Shown: piece by piece, positions 8,966 to 22,765 of the stretch
Position numbering within the stretch: the first letter of the stretch is position 1
Layout: every line of letters begins with the position of its first letter
Source: Tibeticola sediminis
GTDB lineage: Bacteria > Pseudomonadota > Gammaproteobacteria > Burkholderiales > Burkholderiaceae_C
Reading direction: 5' to 3'
Assembly (NCBI RefSeq): GCF_003843835.1
Contig: NZ_RKQL01000003.1
Coordinates: 271,190-335,189, forward strand
Length of the DNA: 64,000 nt
Made by a program: the position numbers and the translations under genes
The notes under the pieces: model-generated
Databases searched by the model: none
Told to the model about the DNA's origin: nothing
The model's input: the letters and a program-made list of their open reading frames with translations, nothing else

Positions 8966-9126
8966 GGCAACGCTGAACAAGTCCCTCGCGCGTCGCGCAT
9001 CCCGGCTGCGGGCGGTCTGCTTCGTTGCAAATCCTCGCCATAGCTGCGGCTATGGCTGCGGTTTGCGCCTCGCATCCCATCCCGCGGCCGGGCGCGCGCC
9101 ATCACGGGAACTTATTCAGCGTTGCC
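8966..9126. repeat. MITE-like inverted-repeat element (161 bp)
   Basis: The ends GGCAACGCTGAACAAGT and ACTTATTCAGCGTTGCC are an imperfect inverted repeat of ~20 bp. Inside is a second palindrome CCATAGCTGCGGCTATGG (~9039-9056), flanked by CAAA/TTTG arms. It has no open frame of note. It lies between DUF4212 and uvrA. The ends match 6572-6630 and the single arm at 3871-3892, so a small non-autonomous mobile element is likely. Confidence 0.7.
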
Positions 9127-9143
9127 CCAGCGCCCGGTGACCT

Positions 9144-14993
<5,850 letters not shown>

Positions 14994-15162
14994 GGCGGAG
15001 GGTGCCGGTGGCGGGGGAGGCGAGGCATTCTACGGAGACGCGTGACGCCGCGCCTCGCGCCGGATATTCGTGCGGGTGATTGGCGCCGCCTGTTCGCGCT
15101 GGTGATCTGCGCTGGTGATTCGCGCCAGTGACTCGCGCCGAACGGCGCGGGCGCATCGCCGC

Positions 15163-15819
15163 TCAGGGCACCGGCCGCTGCGTGCGCTGCACGCCCACCG
15201 GCCAGCCTTCGGCCGCATCCCACAGCGCATCGGGCAGGGGCGCTACGCCCGCGAGTTGCTGGCGCAGCATCGGCAGCGCATCGAAACCCCAGAACAGCCG
15301 GCCATCGACTTCGCAAGTCGGCACGCCAAACACGCCGCGCTCCAGCGCCTCGGCGGTATGGGCGCGCAGCCGCTCGCGCGCGGCCGCGTCGTCGAGCCGG
15401 CGCTGCGGCTCGAGCTGCGCGGCCAGCGCGGCCAGCCGTTCGGGGTCGCTCGCGTCGGCCCCGCCGGAACGCCAGACATGACGCAGCACCGTCTCACACA
15501 CCCAGCGGTTGGGCTCGCCGTCGCGCCCACAGGCCACCGCCAGACGCAGCAGCGGCAAGGGGTTGAAGGGGTGTGCCGCGGGCAGATCGATCGGCACGCC
15601 GTGGCTGCGGGCCAGCCACAGCACCTGGCGGTAGGTCCAGGCGCGCTTGGACGCGATCTCCGCCGGCCCGAGCTGGCCGTGGTGCTGCAGCAGCGCCCCG
15701 AACAAAACCGGCCGGTAGCGCACGCAGTAGTTCAAACCTTCGAGCGCCTGCGGCAGCCGCTCGAACGCGAGATACGCGAACGGCGAAATCGGGTCGAACC
15801 AGAAGGTGAGGGTTTTCAT
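15163..15819 (-). CDS. DsbA-like 2-hydroxychromene-2-carboxylate isomerase family protein (218 aa)
   Basis: Thioredoxin-fold protein of the HCCA isomerase / kappa-class glutathione transferase group, cytosolic and probably glutathione-dependent. The start is set at MKTLTFWFDPISPFAYLAFE; the SPFAYL segment is the family's active-site entry, with S in place of the DsbA CxxC. FGVPTCEVDGRLFWGFD near residue 180 is the conserved cis-Pro region. Although the family is named for naphthalene degradation, members in Comamonadaceae are common without that pathway, so the substrate is unknown. It ends in the 169-bp gap after uvrA, which holds only short imperfect GCTGGTGATT-like repeats. The DUF1289 gene lies 7 bp upstream. 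Confidence 0.85.
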   Translation of the reverse strand: MKTLTFWFDPISPFAYLAFERLPQALEGLNYCVRYRPVLFGALLQHHGQLGPAEIASKRAWTYRQVLWLARSHGVPIDLPAAHPFNPLPLLRLAVACGRDGEPNRWVCETVLRHVWRSGGADASDPERLAALAAQLEPQRRLDDAAARERLRAHTAEALERGVFGVPTCEVDGRLFWGFDALPMLRQQLAGVAPLPDALWDAAEGWPVGVQRTQRPVP

Positions 15820-15826
15820 CTCGGCC

Positions 15827-16099
15827 TCACGGTGTCGGATCGGGTTGCGCGGCGGTGCACGGCTGCCATTGCAGGCTTCGCAGGCTTTGCACACGCTCGC
15901 CGATGCGCAGCCAGACCGCGCGGCGTGCGTCTGCGTCCATCGTCGACCAGGCCGCGATCTCCTCGAGCCGGCGCAAGCAGCCCTCACACCAACCGGTCTG
16001 CGCATCCATGCGGCAGACCGAAATGCAAGGCGAAGCGGAAAAATCGCCGTTCGCCAGCGTCAACTGGACTTTCTTTGCTATGGATTCAGGATCGATCAT
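15827..16099 (-). CDS. DUF1289 cysteine-rich protein (90 aa)
   Basis: Small protein with the DUF1289 signature SPCISVCRMD followed by WCEGCLRRLEEIAAW. Its four cysteines are likely to bind a metal; function unknown. The N-terminal ~22 residues before SPC are encoded by a copy of the dispersed ~60-bp element. The start could therefore have been displaced by an insertion, or the real protein could start nearer the SPC motif. It overlaps the YbaK gene by four bases. Confidence 0.85.
   Translation of the reverse strand: MIDPESIAKKVQLTLANGDFSASPCISVCRMDAQTGWCEGCLRRLEEIAAWSTMDADARRAVWLRIGERVQSLRSLQWQPCTAAQPDPTP
16039..16089 (+). repeat. Dispersed ~60-bp element, copy G (N-terminus of DUF1289 gene)
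   Basis: The plus strand shows AAAAATCGCCG, GCCAGCGTCAACTGG and ACTTTCTTTGCTATGGA. This is nearly block-for-block identical with the intergenic copy at 36118-36178. It encodes residues ~4-21 of the DUF1289 protein on the minus strand. Confidence 0.6.
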
Positions 16100-16602
16100 T
16101 CCGCCTCCGGCGCGACGGTCACGTCGGCCACGGGCGCACCCGTGAGGCGCTCGAGGTCGGATGGGCTCAGCCGGAACACCGCGTGCGGATGCCCCGCGGC
16201 CGCCCAGATTTCCTCGAAGCGAAACAGCTCGCGGTCGATCAGCGCCACCGGCGGCTGCACATGGCCCAGCGGCGAGACGCCGCCGATGGAAAACCCGGTT
16301 TGCGTCTTGACGAAATCCGCATCCGCCCGGCCCAGCGCACCCACGCGCGCGGCGACCTTCTTTTCATCCACCCGCCGGTCGCCCGAGGTGATGACCAACA
16401 CCGCCGCGCCATCGCTCTTGCGCCGAAAGACGATGCTCTTGGCAATCTGCCCAAGCGCGACACCCAGCGCGTCCGCCGCCTGCTGCGCCGTGCGCGCCGC
16501 ATCACTCAGCATGACCGGCGCATGCGGATGGCCCCGCTCGGCCAGCACCGCGCGCACGCGCTGCACGCCAGTGGGCAAGGATTCAGTGGTGGTTTCGCTC
16601 AT
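16096..16602 (-). CDS. YbaK/EbsC-family aminoacyl-tRNA deacylase (168 aa)
   Basis: Member of the YbaK/ProX editing-domain family, which hydrolyses mischarged aminoacyl-tRNA in trans. Family features are the KSIVFRRKSDGAAVLVITSG strand region with its lysine (near residue 55), and GFSIGGVSPLGH, the conserved GG..PxG loop of the active site (near 103). It is close to the YeaK/YbaK-like proteins of ~160 residues and not a full prolyl-tRNA synthetase. It overlaps DUF1289 by four bases and the truncated HTH frame by four bases. The exact tRNA substrate is not predictable from the sequence. Confidence 0.88.
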   Translation of the reverse strand: MSETTTESLPTGVQRVRAVLAERGHPHAPVMLSDAARTAQQAADALGVALGQIAKSIVFRRKSDGAAVLVITSGDRRVDEKKVAARVGALGRADADFVKTQTGFSIGGVSPLGHVQPPVALIDRELFRFEEIWAAAGHPHAVFRLSPSDLERLTGAPVADVTVAPEAE

Positions 16603-16883
16603 GGGGTGGATGGTAGCGGTGGCGGACAGCCCCTGTCGAAACTGCGGTCAGGCATCTGCCGCGGTGCCCTCGGCGGCGCCTCAGCGCTGGACGCTTCGGC
16701 AACCGGAGCTACGGTCGCCCGGTTCTGCAACAGCAACCCAGCCTGCAGTCCCCGCTTCACTGCGGCATGCGCCTCGGAGGCGCTCAGCCCCAGTTCTTGC
16801 GCCAGCCGTGCATACGTCCAGCGCTGTTCCCCCCAGGCGATCAGTTTGAGGGCAACGAGAAAGCCTTGGGGCTTGAGCTGCAT
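16599..16883 (-). pseudogene. Truncated winged-helix regulator remnant (94 aa)
   Basis: Residues 1-52 read like the N-terminal winged helix of a MarR-like regulator (RWTYARLAQELGLSASEAHA is the helix-turn-helix). After ~residue 53 the frame turns into low-complexity Ala/Pro/Arg sequence with no fold. Relatives I recall are ~200 aa, so this looks like a 3'-truncated gene whose tail runs into the YbaK gene. The ATG at 16883 sits at the edge of a perfect inverted repeat, so the promoter/operator is preserved even though the gene is broken. A short functional DNA-binding protein cannot be excluded. Confidence 0.6.
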
Positions 16884-16919
16884 GTATTCAACGTTCGCGA
16901 TTTGCGGATGTTGAATACA
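16883..16919 (-). promoter_or_regulatory. Inverted-repeat operator candidate upstream of HTH remnant
   Basis: TGTATTCAAC and GTTGAATACA form a perfect 10-bp inverted repeat separated by 17 bp, AT-rich against its GC-rich surroundings. It ends exactly at the ATG of the HTH gene. This fits autoregulation by that regulator. Next to it a small GC hairpin (TGCCCG...CGGGCA, 16926-16941) lies between the GIY-YIG stop and the operator. Confidence 0.55.
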
Positions 16920-16955
16920 CAGAACTGCCCGTCAGCGGGCAATTACCCAGCGGAA

Positions 16956-17825
16956 TCAAGAGGCCCCGGCCTCCGCCTCCTGCAACGCCTTCAAGGTCCG
17001 CCCCTGGGCGTCTTTCCACTCGATGCGCCCGTTCGCGCTGCGGCCCAGCACCACCGCCGCCGCCGTGCTGGGTGAGCTGAAGCTGTAGTCCTGCGTGAAG
17101 CGATACAGGCCTGCATCCAACTCCAACACGCCGTTGGCGATCAGCTCCTGCCGAAGGTCGTACATGCCGCGCACGTGCTGCGCCATCGACGGGACCGTTT
17201 CGGCCACCGCCTGCGAACCGGCCTTGACCACAAAGCCCTGCGTTGCCTCATAACCCATGGCCACCACACCCTTGCCCTTGCAGGTCAGCAGCGGATTGGC
17301 CTTGGCCGTGGGTGCTGGCGCCTGTTCAAAAGCATGCACCCCCAACACCGGCAACACGCCCAGCATGTGGGCCAAGAACACCTCCATTTCCGCCCGATCG
17401 GCCTCGCTCAGACTGGGTTCGGCGGGCTGGTTGGCATTGTCCAGCGGCATGCGCTTGGCCGCGCGGGCCAGCGCGATCAGCCGCGCCTCCAGAAACTGCA
17501 CATGCGCTTTGTTCAGCTGCCCGGCCGTGGCCGTGGTGAAGCCGATGGCGCGGGTCCAGAAATCCTTCTTCGCTTGGTGGTCCTGCAGGCGCGGCAAGAT
17601 AGGGTCACCCTCGCCCACGTAGAGCATCTCGCCCTCGCCGTCTGGCCGCGGCCCCAGCAGCAGGTAGACGCCGGTCTGCGCCAGCTCGGGCCGCGCCTTC
17701 ACCTGCGGCAGTAGCGCACGGGGAAACACCAGCGCTTTACCGATCCAGTTGGATTTTTCGACGATACGCAAGCCGTCGGGGTCGCCGTCGGCGACGAAGA
17801 TGCGGAGGGAGAACGGCGTGTTCAT
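16956..17825 (-). CDS. GIY-YIG nuclease-domain protein with DUF4357 (289 aa)
   Basis: The N-terminal half carries a GIY-YIG-like core (TGVYLLLGPRPDGEGEMLYV, then GEGD, a following arginine and FLEARLI with the catalytic-type glutamate). The C-terminal ~100 residues fit DUF4357 (GYEATQGFVVKAGSQAV...). Such proteins often sit beside type I restriction genes, and an HsdR/HsdS remnant lies just upstream here. The start at 17825 (MNTPFSL) is preferred to the earlier in-frame starts, which run through the neighbouring gene. A role in DNA restriction or repair is inferred only from family and context. Confidence 0.8.
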   Translation of the reverse strand: MNTPFSLRIFVADGDPDGLRIVEKSNWIGKALVFPRALLPQVKARPELAQTGVYLLLGPRPDGEGEMLYVGEGDPILPRLQDHQAKKDFWTRAIGFTTATAGQLNKAHVQFLEARLIALARAAKRMPLDNANQPAEPSLSEADRAEMEVFLAHMLGVLPVLGVHAFEQAPAPTAKANPLLTCKGKGVVAMGYEATQGFVVKAGSQAVAETVPSMAQHVRGMYDLRQELIANGVLELDAGLYRFTQDYSFSSPSTAAAVVLGRSANGRIEWKDAQGRTLKALQEAEAGAS

Positions 17826-17839
17826 GGCGGTGCGCTGCG

Positions 17840-18376
17840 TCACAGCTTCAAAGAAGCCTTGAGAGCCCTTGAAGCCGTTGAGCTGTCTCCAGCCGTGGGG
17901 TTGAACAGACCCCGGACCCACAACTCGTTGAGCATCTTAGTCTTTTTGATGTTGTAGAGATTTGGGTTTGACTTGAGTGCTGCGGCAATCAACCAGTCCT
18001 CCAGAAAGTCCACCGCCGGCTTCTTGCCCTCGCCCTTGGCCACCTTGGCTGGGCGACCGGTTTCAGTCACTTGCGGCAAGAAGATCAATGCCGGGTGGCC
18101 CTTCTCGTACTTATCCAGAATTTCGTTGAACAACTGCAGGTGCGCCGCATTGGTGGCCTCCTTGAAGACCGACTGCTTTTCTGCCTTGCCAACGTACCAA
18201 GGCACCACGCGCTTAGCGCCTGTCGACTTGACGCCGAAGACATAACAGCCGGGTGCTGACAGTAGGCCAGAGACCGTTTCGTCCCCCTCGATGGACGCCT
18301 TCAGTTCCCTGATGTGATCCACCTTGATGATCCTGGGTGTCCGAACAAAAAACGGCCCAACCACTTCAAAACGCAT
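17840..18376 (-). CDS. GIY-YIG-like hypothetical protein (178 aa)
   Basis: Not confidently assigned. The stretch GCYVFGV...VVPWYVGKAE (near residues 43-66) has the look of a GIY-YIG motif pair (xYVF and WYVG), and FLEDWLI near residue 127 could supply the glutamate. It therefore may be a second GIY-YIG nuclease. It is 14 bp from the DUF4357 gene on the same strand and overlaps the restriction-remnant frame by 11 bases. The set probably moved together. No frameshift is seen. Confidence 0.55.
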   Translation of the reverse strand: MRFEVVGPFFVRTPRIIKVDHIRELKASIEGDETVSGLLSAPGCYVFGVKSTGAKRVVPWYVGKAEKQSVFKEATNAAHLQLFNEILDKYEKGHPALIFLPQVTETGRPAKVAKGEGKKPAVDFLEDWLIAAALKSNPNLYNIKKTKMLNELWVRGLFNPTAGDSSTASRALKASLKL

Positions 18377-18884
18377 GAAATCCCTCCTCTTTTATGACCT
18401 TGGGGATGCGAGATGTCACCGCTCCTCTGCACCCATAGCCGCCTGGGACAAAGGCCTTCGATAGCGTGGACTGGCGCAGTGCCTGAGCACTCTGAAGATT
18501 GGCATCTACATCAGCCTCGACGCCATGCAGGATGGGCATTTGTCGGTCGACTGCAGCAGTGATTCGCATTTGTTCCGCAACGGGCGGCAGTGGAACGCAG
18601 ACAGCGCGAACCAGGCGCAAGTTGAGGTTTGGCTGCACACCGCCAGAAGACACCTTGCGCATCTCTTTGTAGTTGGCGCTTTTTTTGGCTTCGATAACGC
18701 CGCAGGCCTTGCCTTTGACGCAGAGCAGGTAGTCGGCGAAGCCCGAGCCGGCGTTGAGCAGGAATTCGCGGATAGCGACGCCCGTGGCCGCGCGGAGGTT
18801 GGCGCTGTCCACATCGCATACATGCCAGCCGGCCGCGGTGAGCACCGGGTCGATGGTCTGGCGGCGGTGGGCCTCGTGCGTCAT
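18366..18884 (-). pseudogene. Type I restriction remnant: HsdR N-terminus fused to HsdS C-terminus (172 aa)
   Basis: Residues 1-72 match the start of HsdR: THEAHRRQTIDPVLTAAGW, then a PD-(D/E)xK core with D51 in FADYLL and E65-x-K67 in VIEAKK. From ~73 the sequence switches to the C-terminal end of an HsdS subunit (GGVQPNLNLRLVRAVCVPLP, AEQMRI, then QALRQSTLSKAF). The remaining ~25 residues are unrelated. A simple reading is a deletion that removed most of hsdR, hsdM and hsdS and joined the ends in frame. Neither activity can survive: the helicase motor, methylase and recognition domains are all missing. Confidence 0.75.
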
Positions 18885-18924
18885 GCGGCGGGTGGTGTCT
18901 TTGCTTCCTCTCGTTGCATTCTAG

Positions 18925-18993
18925 GAGCCTGTCAGAGTTGCGGATCGTCTGCAGGGCTCTGTCTCGCAATCGACGCCCAAGTCCGACAGGCTC
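18925..18993. repeat. Short inverted-repeat element GAGCCTGTCRGA (69 bp)
   Basis: GAGCCTGTCAGA at 18925-18936 faces TCCGACAGGCTC at 18982-18993, one mismatch in 12, with weaker pairing continuing inwards to ~20 bp. It lies in the 138-bp gap between the restriction remnant and the lysE gene and marks one edge of the accessory patch. It could be an IS end pair or a miniature element. Confidence 0.5.
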
Positions 18994-19022
18994 TTCGGGG
19001 CGCACCGCCAGCCCCACGCCGT

Positions 19023-19676
19023 TCAGCCTGCCGTCCGCTTGACCATGAACAGCCCCGCCCCCATGGCGATGAGAACGCCGCCGAGCACTCGGTTTTGCGC
19101 GCGCCGGGCCTGGGCGGTGGCCAGCCAGCGCTGCGCGCGCGAGGCGAGGAAGGCGTAGCCGTGCATGACGATCACGTCGGTGAACAGGGTGGTGCACAGC
19201 AGGATGAGCAGCTGCGGCCACAACGCGCGCGCCGGGTCGATGAACTGCGGCAGCACGGCCACCACGAAGACGATGCCCTTGGGGTTGGTGACGTTGGTGA
19301 AGTAGCCGAGCAGCACCCGCTCCCTCACCGACGGCAGGCCCTTGCCACTGGCTGCGGTGCTGGCCAGGGTGCCGGGCGCTGCACCGCCCTCCACCGGGCT
19401 GCGCCACTGACGCCAGCCCAGCCAGATGAGGTAACACGCGCCCACGACCTTCACCACGGTGAACGCCGTGGCGGAAGCGATGAGCACCGCGCCGACGCCT
19501 ATGCCTGCGATCAACAAGATGGTGGCCACACCTAATTGCAGGCCGAGGATGGTGGCGCTGGCGCCGCGCACGCCGTAGGCCAGGCCGTGCGTCATGGACA
19601 ACACGGCGCCCGAGCCGGGCGAGAGCGCGATCGCCCAGGCGGCGGCAAAGTAGGCGAGCCAGACGTGCAGATCCAT
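19023..19676 (-). CDS. LysE/RhtB-family amino-acid exporter (217 aa)
   Basis: Inner-membrane exporter with about six hydrophobic segments and the family signatures WAIALSPGSGAVLSMTHGLAY (N-terminus) and GYFTNVTNPKGIVFVVAVLP (~118-137). RhtB/LysE proteins export amino acids or derivatives such as homoserine, threonine or leucine. It starts 2 bp after the HMG-CoA lyase stop, so it is the last gene of the leucine-degradation operon. Export of a branched-chain amino acid or overflow product is a reasonable guess. Confidence 0.9.
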   Translation of the reverse strand: MDLHVWLAYFAAAWAIALSPGSGAVLSMTHGLAYGVRGASATILGLQLGVATILLIAGIGVGAVLIASATAFTVVKVVGACYLIWLGWRQWRSPVEGGAAPGTLASTAASGKGLPSVRERVLLGYFTNVTNPKGIVFVVAVLPQFIDPARALWPQLLILLCTTLFTDVIVMHGYAFLASRAQRWLATAQARRAQNRVLGGVLIAMGAGLFMVKRTAG

Positions 19677-19678
19677 CG

Positions 19679-20587
19679 TCACCCCGCCCGCTTGGCCAGC
19701 AGCGCGCGCGCCACACGCGAGCCGCTGGGCCGCCCGAGCTGCTCGCTGATGTAGGCGCCGGCGTCGACCAGTGCGTCGAGGTCGATGCCGGTTTCGATGC
19801 CCATGCCGTGCAGCATGTAGACCACGTCTTCGGTGGCGACGTTGCCGGTCGCGCCCTTGGCGTAGGGGCAGCCCCCGAGCCCTGCGACCGAGGCCTGGAA
19901 ATTCCACACGCCCATTTGCAGGGCCGCGAGCGTATTGGCCAGCGCCTGGCCGTAGGTGTCGTGGAAGTGGCCGCTGATGTGGTCGATGTCGTAGTGCGCG
20001 AGCGTGGCTTCGATCGCCGCCTGCACCTGCCGCGGCGTGCCCACGCCGATGGTGTCGGCCACGTCCACCCGCTCGACGCCGATGCCTTTCATGAGGCCGG
20101 CAAGGTAGGCGACGCGCTCGGGCGCGATCGCGCCCTCGTAGGGGCAGCCAACGGTGCAGCTCATGGCGCCGCGCACCGCGATGCCGGCGGCCTTGGCGGC
20201 GGCCACGACCGACGCAAAACGCTCGATGCTCTCGGCGATCGAGCAATTGATGTTCTTCTGACTGAAGGCCTCGCTTGCCGCGCCGAAGACGACGATTTCG
20301 TCGGGCCGGTCGCGCAGCGCCGCCTCAAAGCCCTTGAGGTTGGGCGTGAGCACCGAGTAGCGTACCCCCGGCGCGCGCCGCAGGCCCTGCATGACTTCGT
20401 GGTTGTCGGCCATCTGCGGCACCCACTTGGGGCTGACGTAACTCGTGACCTCGATTTCCTTCAGGCCCGCAGCCTGCAAGCGATGCACGAGTTCGATCTT
20501 GACGGCGGCGGGGACGGGCTGCTTTTCGTTTTGCAGGCCGTCACGCGGGCCGACGTCGATGAGGCGGACGTGGCTGGGCAAGGACAT
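19679..20587 (-). CDS. mvaB: Hydroxymethylglutaryl-CoA lyase (302 aa)
   Basis: Last step of leucine degradation: splits HMG-CoA into acetyl-CoA and acetoacetate. It is a TIM-barrel enzyme of the HMGL-like family starting with LIDVGPRDGLQNEK. The barrel motif HFHDTYGQALAN carries metal-binding histidines, and GLGGCPYAKGATGN near residue 236 contains the catalytic cysteine loop. Length is normal (~300). It lies 16 bp downstream of mccA and 2 bp upstream of lysE. Confidence 0.95.
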   Translation of the reverse strand: MSLPSHVRLIDVGPRDGLQNEKQPVPAAVKIELVHRLQAAGLKEIEVTSYVSPKWVPQMADNHEVMQGLRRAPGVRYSVLTPNLKGFEAALRDRPDEIVVFGAASEAFSQKNINCSIAESIERFASVVAAAKAAGIAVRGAMSCTVGCPYEGAIAPERVAYLAGLMKGIGVERVDVADTIGVGTPRQVQAAIEATLAHYDIDHISGHFHDTYGQALANTLAALQMGVWNFQASVAGLGGCPYAKGATGNVATEDVVYMLHGMGIETGIDLDALVDAGAYISEQLGRPSGSRVARALLAKRAG

Positions 20588-20603
20588 GGCGGGACCTCCG
20601 GGG

Positions 20604-22712
20604 TCAGCTTGGGGTTTGCAGTCGCAGCAATTCCGCGCCCTCGGCCACCTGATCGCCGGGCGCGTAGAGCAGTTCGACGACGACGCCGTCGGCGGGCGCG
20701 GTCAGCGTGTGCTCCATCTTCATCGCCTCCATCACGGCGAGCGTCTGGCCTTGGCGCACGGTGTCGCCCGGCTGCACCGCAAACGACACCACCTTGCCCG
20801 GCATCGGCGCGCTCAGCCGCCCGCCTTCGCTCGGGCCTTCGCCGGCATGGGCGAGCGCGTCGATTTCGACGATCTGCGTGGCGCCGAGGTCGCAAAACAC
20901 ATGCAGGGTTTCATCGCGGCCATAGACCCAGTAGCGGCGCCGCTCGCCCGCATAGCGGATGTCGAGCGCATCGCCGCCGGCGGGCGCGACTTCCAGCCGG
21001 TCGCGCAGCTCGCCCAACGCGAGGCTGTGCGATCCGTCGTGGTGGTCGTGCAGCGTCGCATCGAGCGTGGCCTCGCCAAAAACAAAGCGGATCGAGCGCT
21101 GCCACTCACCCCAGGCGCGCCAACCGTCGCGTCGGCTGAACGGGTCGTGGTCTTCGAGCGCGGCCTCGCGGCGCAGCGTGTGCGCCACCGCGGCGGCCAC
21201 GGCCCGGGTCGCGCCGACCCGCTCCTGGCCGAACAAATGCTCGGCCTCGCGCGCAATCAGCGCGGTGTCGAGCTCGGCCCGGCGGAAGGACGCGCTGGCA
21301 GCCACGAGGCGCAGAAACGGCACGTTGGTCGCCACCCCCACGATGTGCGTGGCCGCAAGCGCTGCATCGAGCCGCGCGAGCGCCTCGTCGCGCGTGGCGC
21401 CGTGCACGATGAGCTTCGCCAGCATCGAGTCGTAATAGGGGCTGACGACATCGCCTTCGCGCACGCCCGAATCGATCCGCACCGGCTGCACCCCGAGCGC
21501 CGCCGCGCCCACCGGCGGCTGAAACGCCACCGATTCCGGACCACGGTAGACCTCGAGCCGGCCGGTGGCCGGCAGGAACTGCCGGTCCGGGTTTTCGGCG
21601 CACAGGCGCGCCTCGATCGCATGGCCGTGGATGCGCAGCTCCTCCTGCTGGCGCGGCAGCGGCTCGCCCGCGGCCACGCGCAACTGCCACTCGACCAGGT
21701 CCAGCCCGGTGATGGCCTCGGTCACGGGATGCTCGACCTGCAGCCGGGTGTTCATCTCCATGAAAAAGAATCGGGCGCCCACGCCCCCCGAGGGGGCCTT
21801 CGCGCCTTGGGACGGCGCGGCGGCGCTCATACCCTCTTCGACTCGGCCGTCCTCGAGACCGTAGCCCCCGGGCTGCTCGACGATGAACTCGACCGTACCC
21901 GCACCGACATAGCCCACAGCGCGGGCTGCGGCCACCGCCGCCAGGCCCATTTGCTGGCGCAGCTCGGCCGTCATGCCGGGCGCGGGGGCTTCTTCGAGCA
22001 GCTTTTGATGCCGGCGCTGCACCGAGCAGTCGCGCTCGAACAGATAGACATAGTGGCCGTGGGCGTCGCCAAAGACCTGGATTTCGATGTGCCGCGGGCG
22101 CTGCACGTATTTCTCGATCAGCACCGCATCGCTGCCAAAGCTGCTGCGGGCCTCGCGCTGGCAACTCGCGAGCGCCGCGGCGAAGTCCTCGGCGCGCTCG
22201 ACCACCCGCATGCCCTTGCCGCCACCGCCAGCGCTGGCCTTGATGATGACGGGGTACCCCATCGCGTCGGCCTCGGCTTGCAGCAGCGCGGCGTCCTGGT
22301 TCGCGCCGTGGTAGCCCGGCACCAGCGGCACGCCGGCGGCCTCCATCAGCCGCTTGGACTCGGCCTTGAGGCCCATGGCCTCGATCGCCTCGGGCGGCGG
22401 CCCGATGAACACCAGGCCGGCTGCGGCGCAGGCCCGCGCGAAGGCGGCGTTTTCACTCAAGAAGCCGTAGCCGGGATGGATGGCCTGCGCACCGGTGGCG
22501 CGCGCCGCGTCGATGATGCGCTGCCACTGCAGATAGCTCTCCTGCGGGGCGCTGCCGCCGATGTGCACCGCCTCATCGCAAGCGGCGACATGCTTGGCCT
22601 GGGCATCGGCGTCCGAATACACGGCCACGGTGCGCACACCCATGCGCCGCGCAGTGGCGGCCACGCGGCAGGCAATTTCCCCGCGGTTGGCGATCAGGAT
22701 TTTTTGAAACAT
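20604..22712 (-). CDS. mccA: 3-methylcrotonyl-CoA carboxylase, biotin-containing alpha subunit (702 aa)
   Basis: Biotin carboxylase plus biotin carrier subunit of 3-methylcrotonyl-CoA carboxylase (leucine catabolism). The N-terminus MFQKILIANRGEIACRV is typical of biotin carboxylase; the glycine-rich ATP-grasp loop KASAGGGGKGMRVV follows near 160. The C-terminus has the biotinyl domain AVMEAMKMEH near residue 668. Length matches MccA/LiuD rather than acetyl-CoA carboxylase AccC. The start at 22712 is the only one giving the standard N-terminus. Neighbouring mccB, hydratase and lyase genes fix the substrate. A short Gly/Ala-rich insertion (~290-315, YGLEDGRVEEGMSAAAPSQG) is unlike most relatives. 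Confidence 0.94.
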   Translation of the reverse strand: MFQKILIANRGEIACRVAATARRMGVRTVAVYSDADAQAKHVAACDEAVHIGGSAPQESYLQWQRIIDAARATGAQAIHPGYGFLSENAAFARACAAAGLVFIGPPPEAIEAMGLKAESKRLMEAAGVPLVPGYHGANQDAALLQAEADAMGYPVIIKASAGGGGKGMRVVERAEDFAAALASCQREARSSFGSDAVLIEKYVQRPRHIEIQVFGDAHGHYVYLFERDCSVQRRHQKLLEEAPAPGMTAELRQQMGLAAVAAARAVGYVGAGTVEFIVEQPGGYGLEDGRVEEGMSAAAPSQGAKAPSGGVGARFFFMEMNTRLQVEHPVTEAITGLDLVEWQLRVAAGEPLPRQQEELRIHGHAIEARLCAENPDRQFLPATGRLEVYRGPESVAFQPPVGAAALGVQPVRIDSGVREGDVVSPYYDSMLAKLIVHGATRDEALARLDAALAATHIVGVATNVPFLRLVAASASFRRAELDTALIAREAEHLFGQERVGATRAVAAAVAHTLRREAALEDHDPFSRRDGWRAWGEWQRSIRFVFGEATLDATLHDHHDGSHSLALGELRDRLEVAPAGGDALDIRYAGERRRYWVYGRDETLHVFCDLGATQIVEIDALAHAGEGPSEGGRLSAPMPGKVVSFAVQPGDTVRQGQTLAVMEAMKMEHTLTAPADGVVVELLYAPGDQVAEGAELLRLQTPS

Positions 22713-22765
22713 CGGTGTTCCTTGGGCTTCAGGGGCGTTGCCATAAAGACAGCCATCGGCTGGGG

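Noticed and set aside
15072..15140. Tandem GCTGGTGATT-like units after uvrA
   Set aside because: Only about four imperfect units of ~14 bp; too weak to call a functional repeat array.
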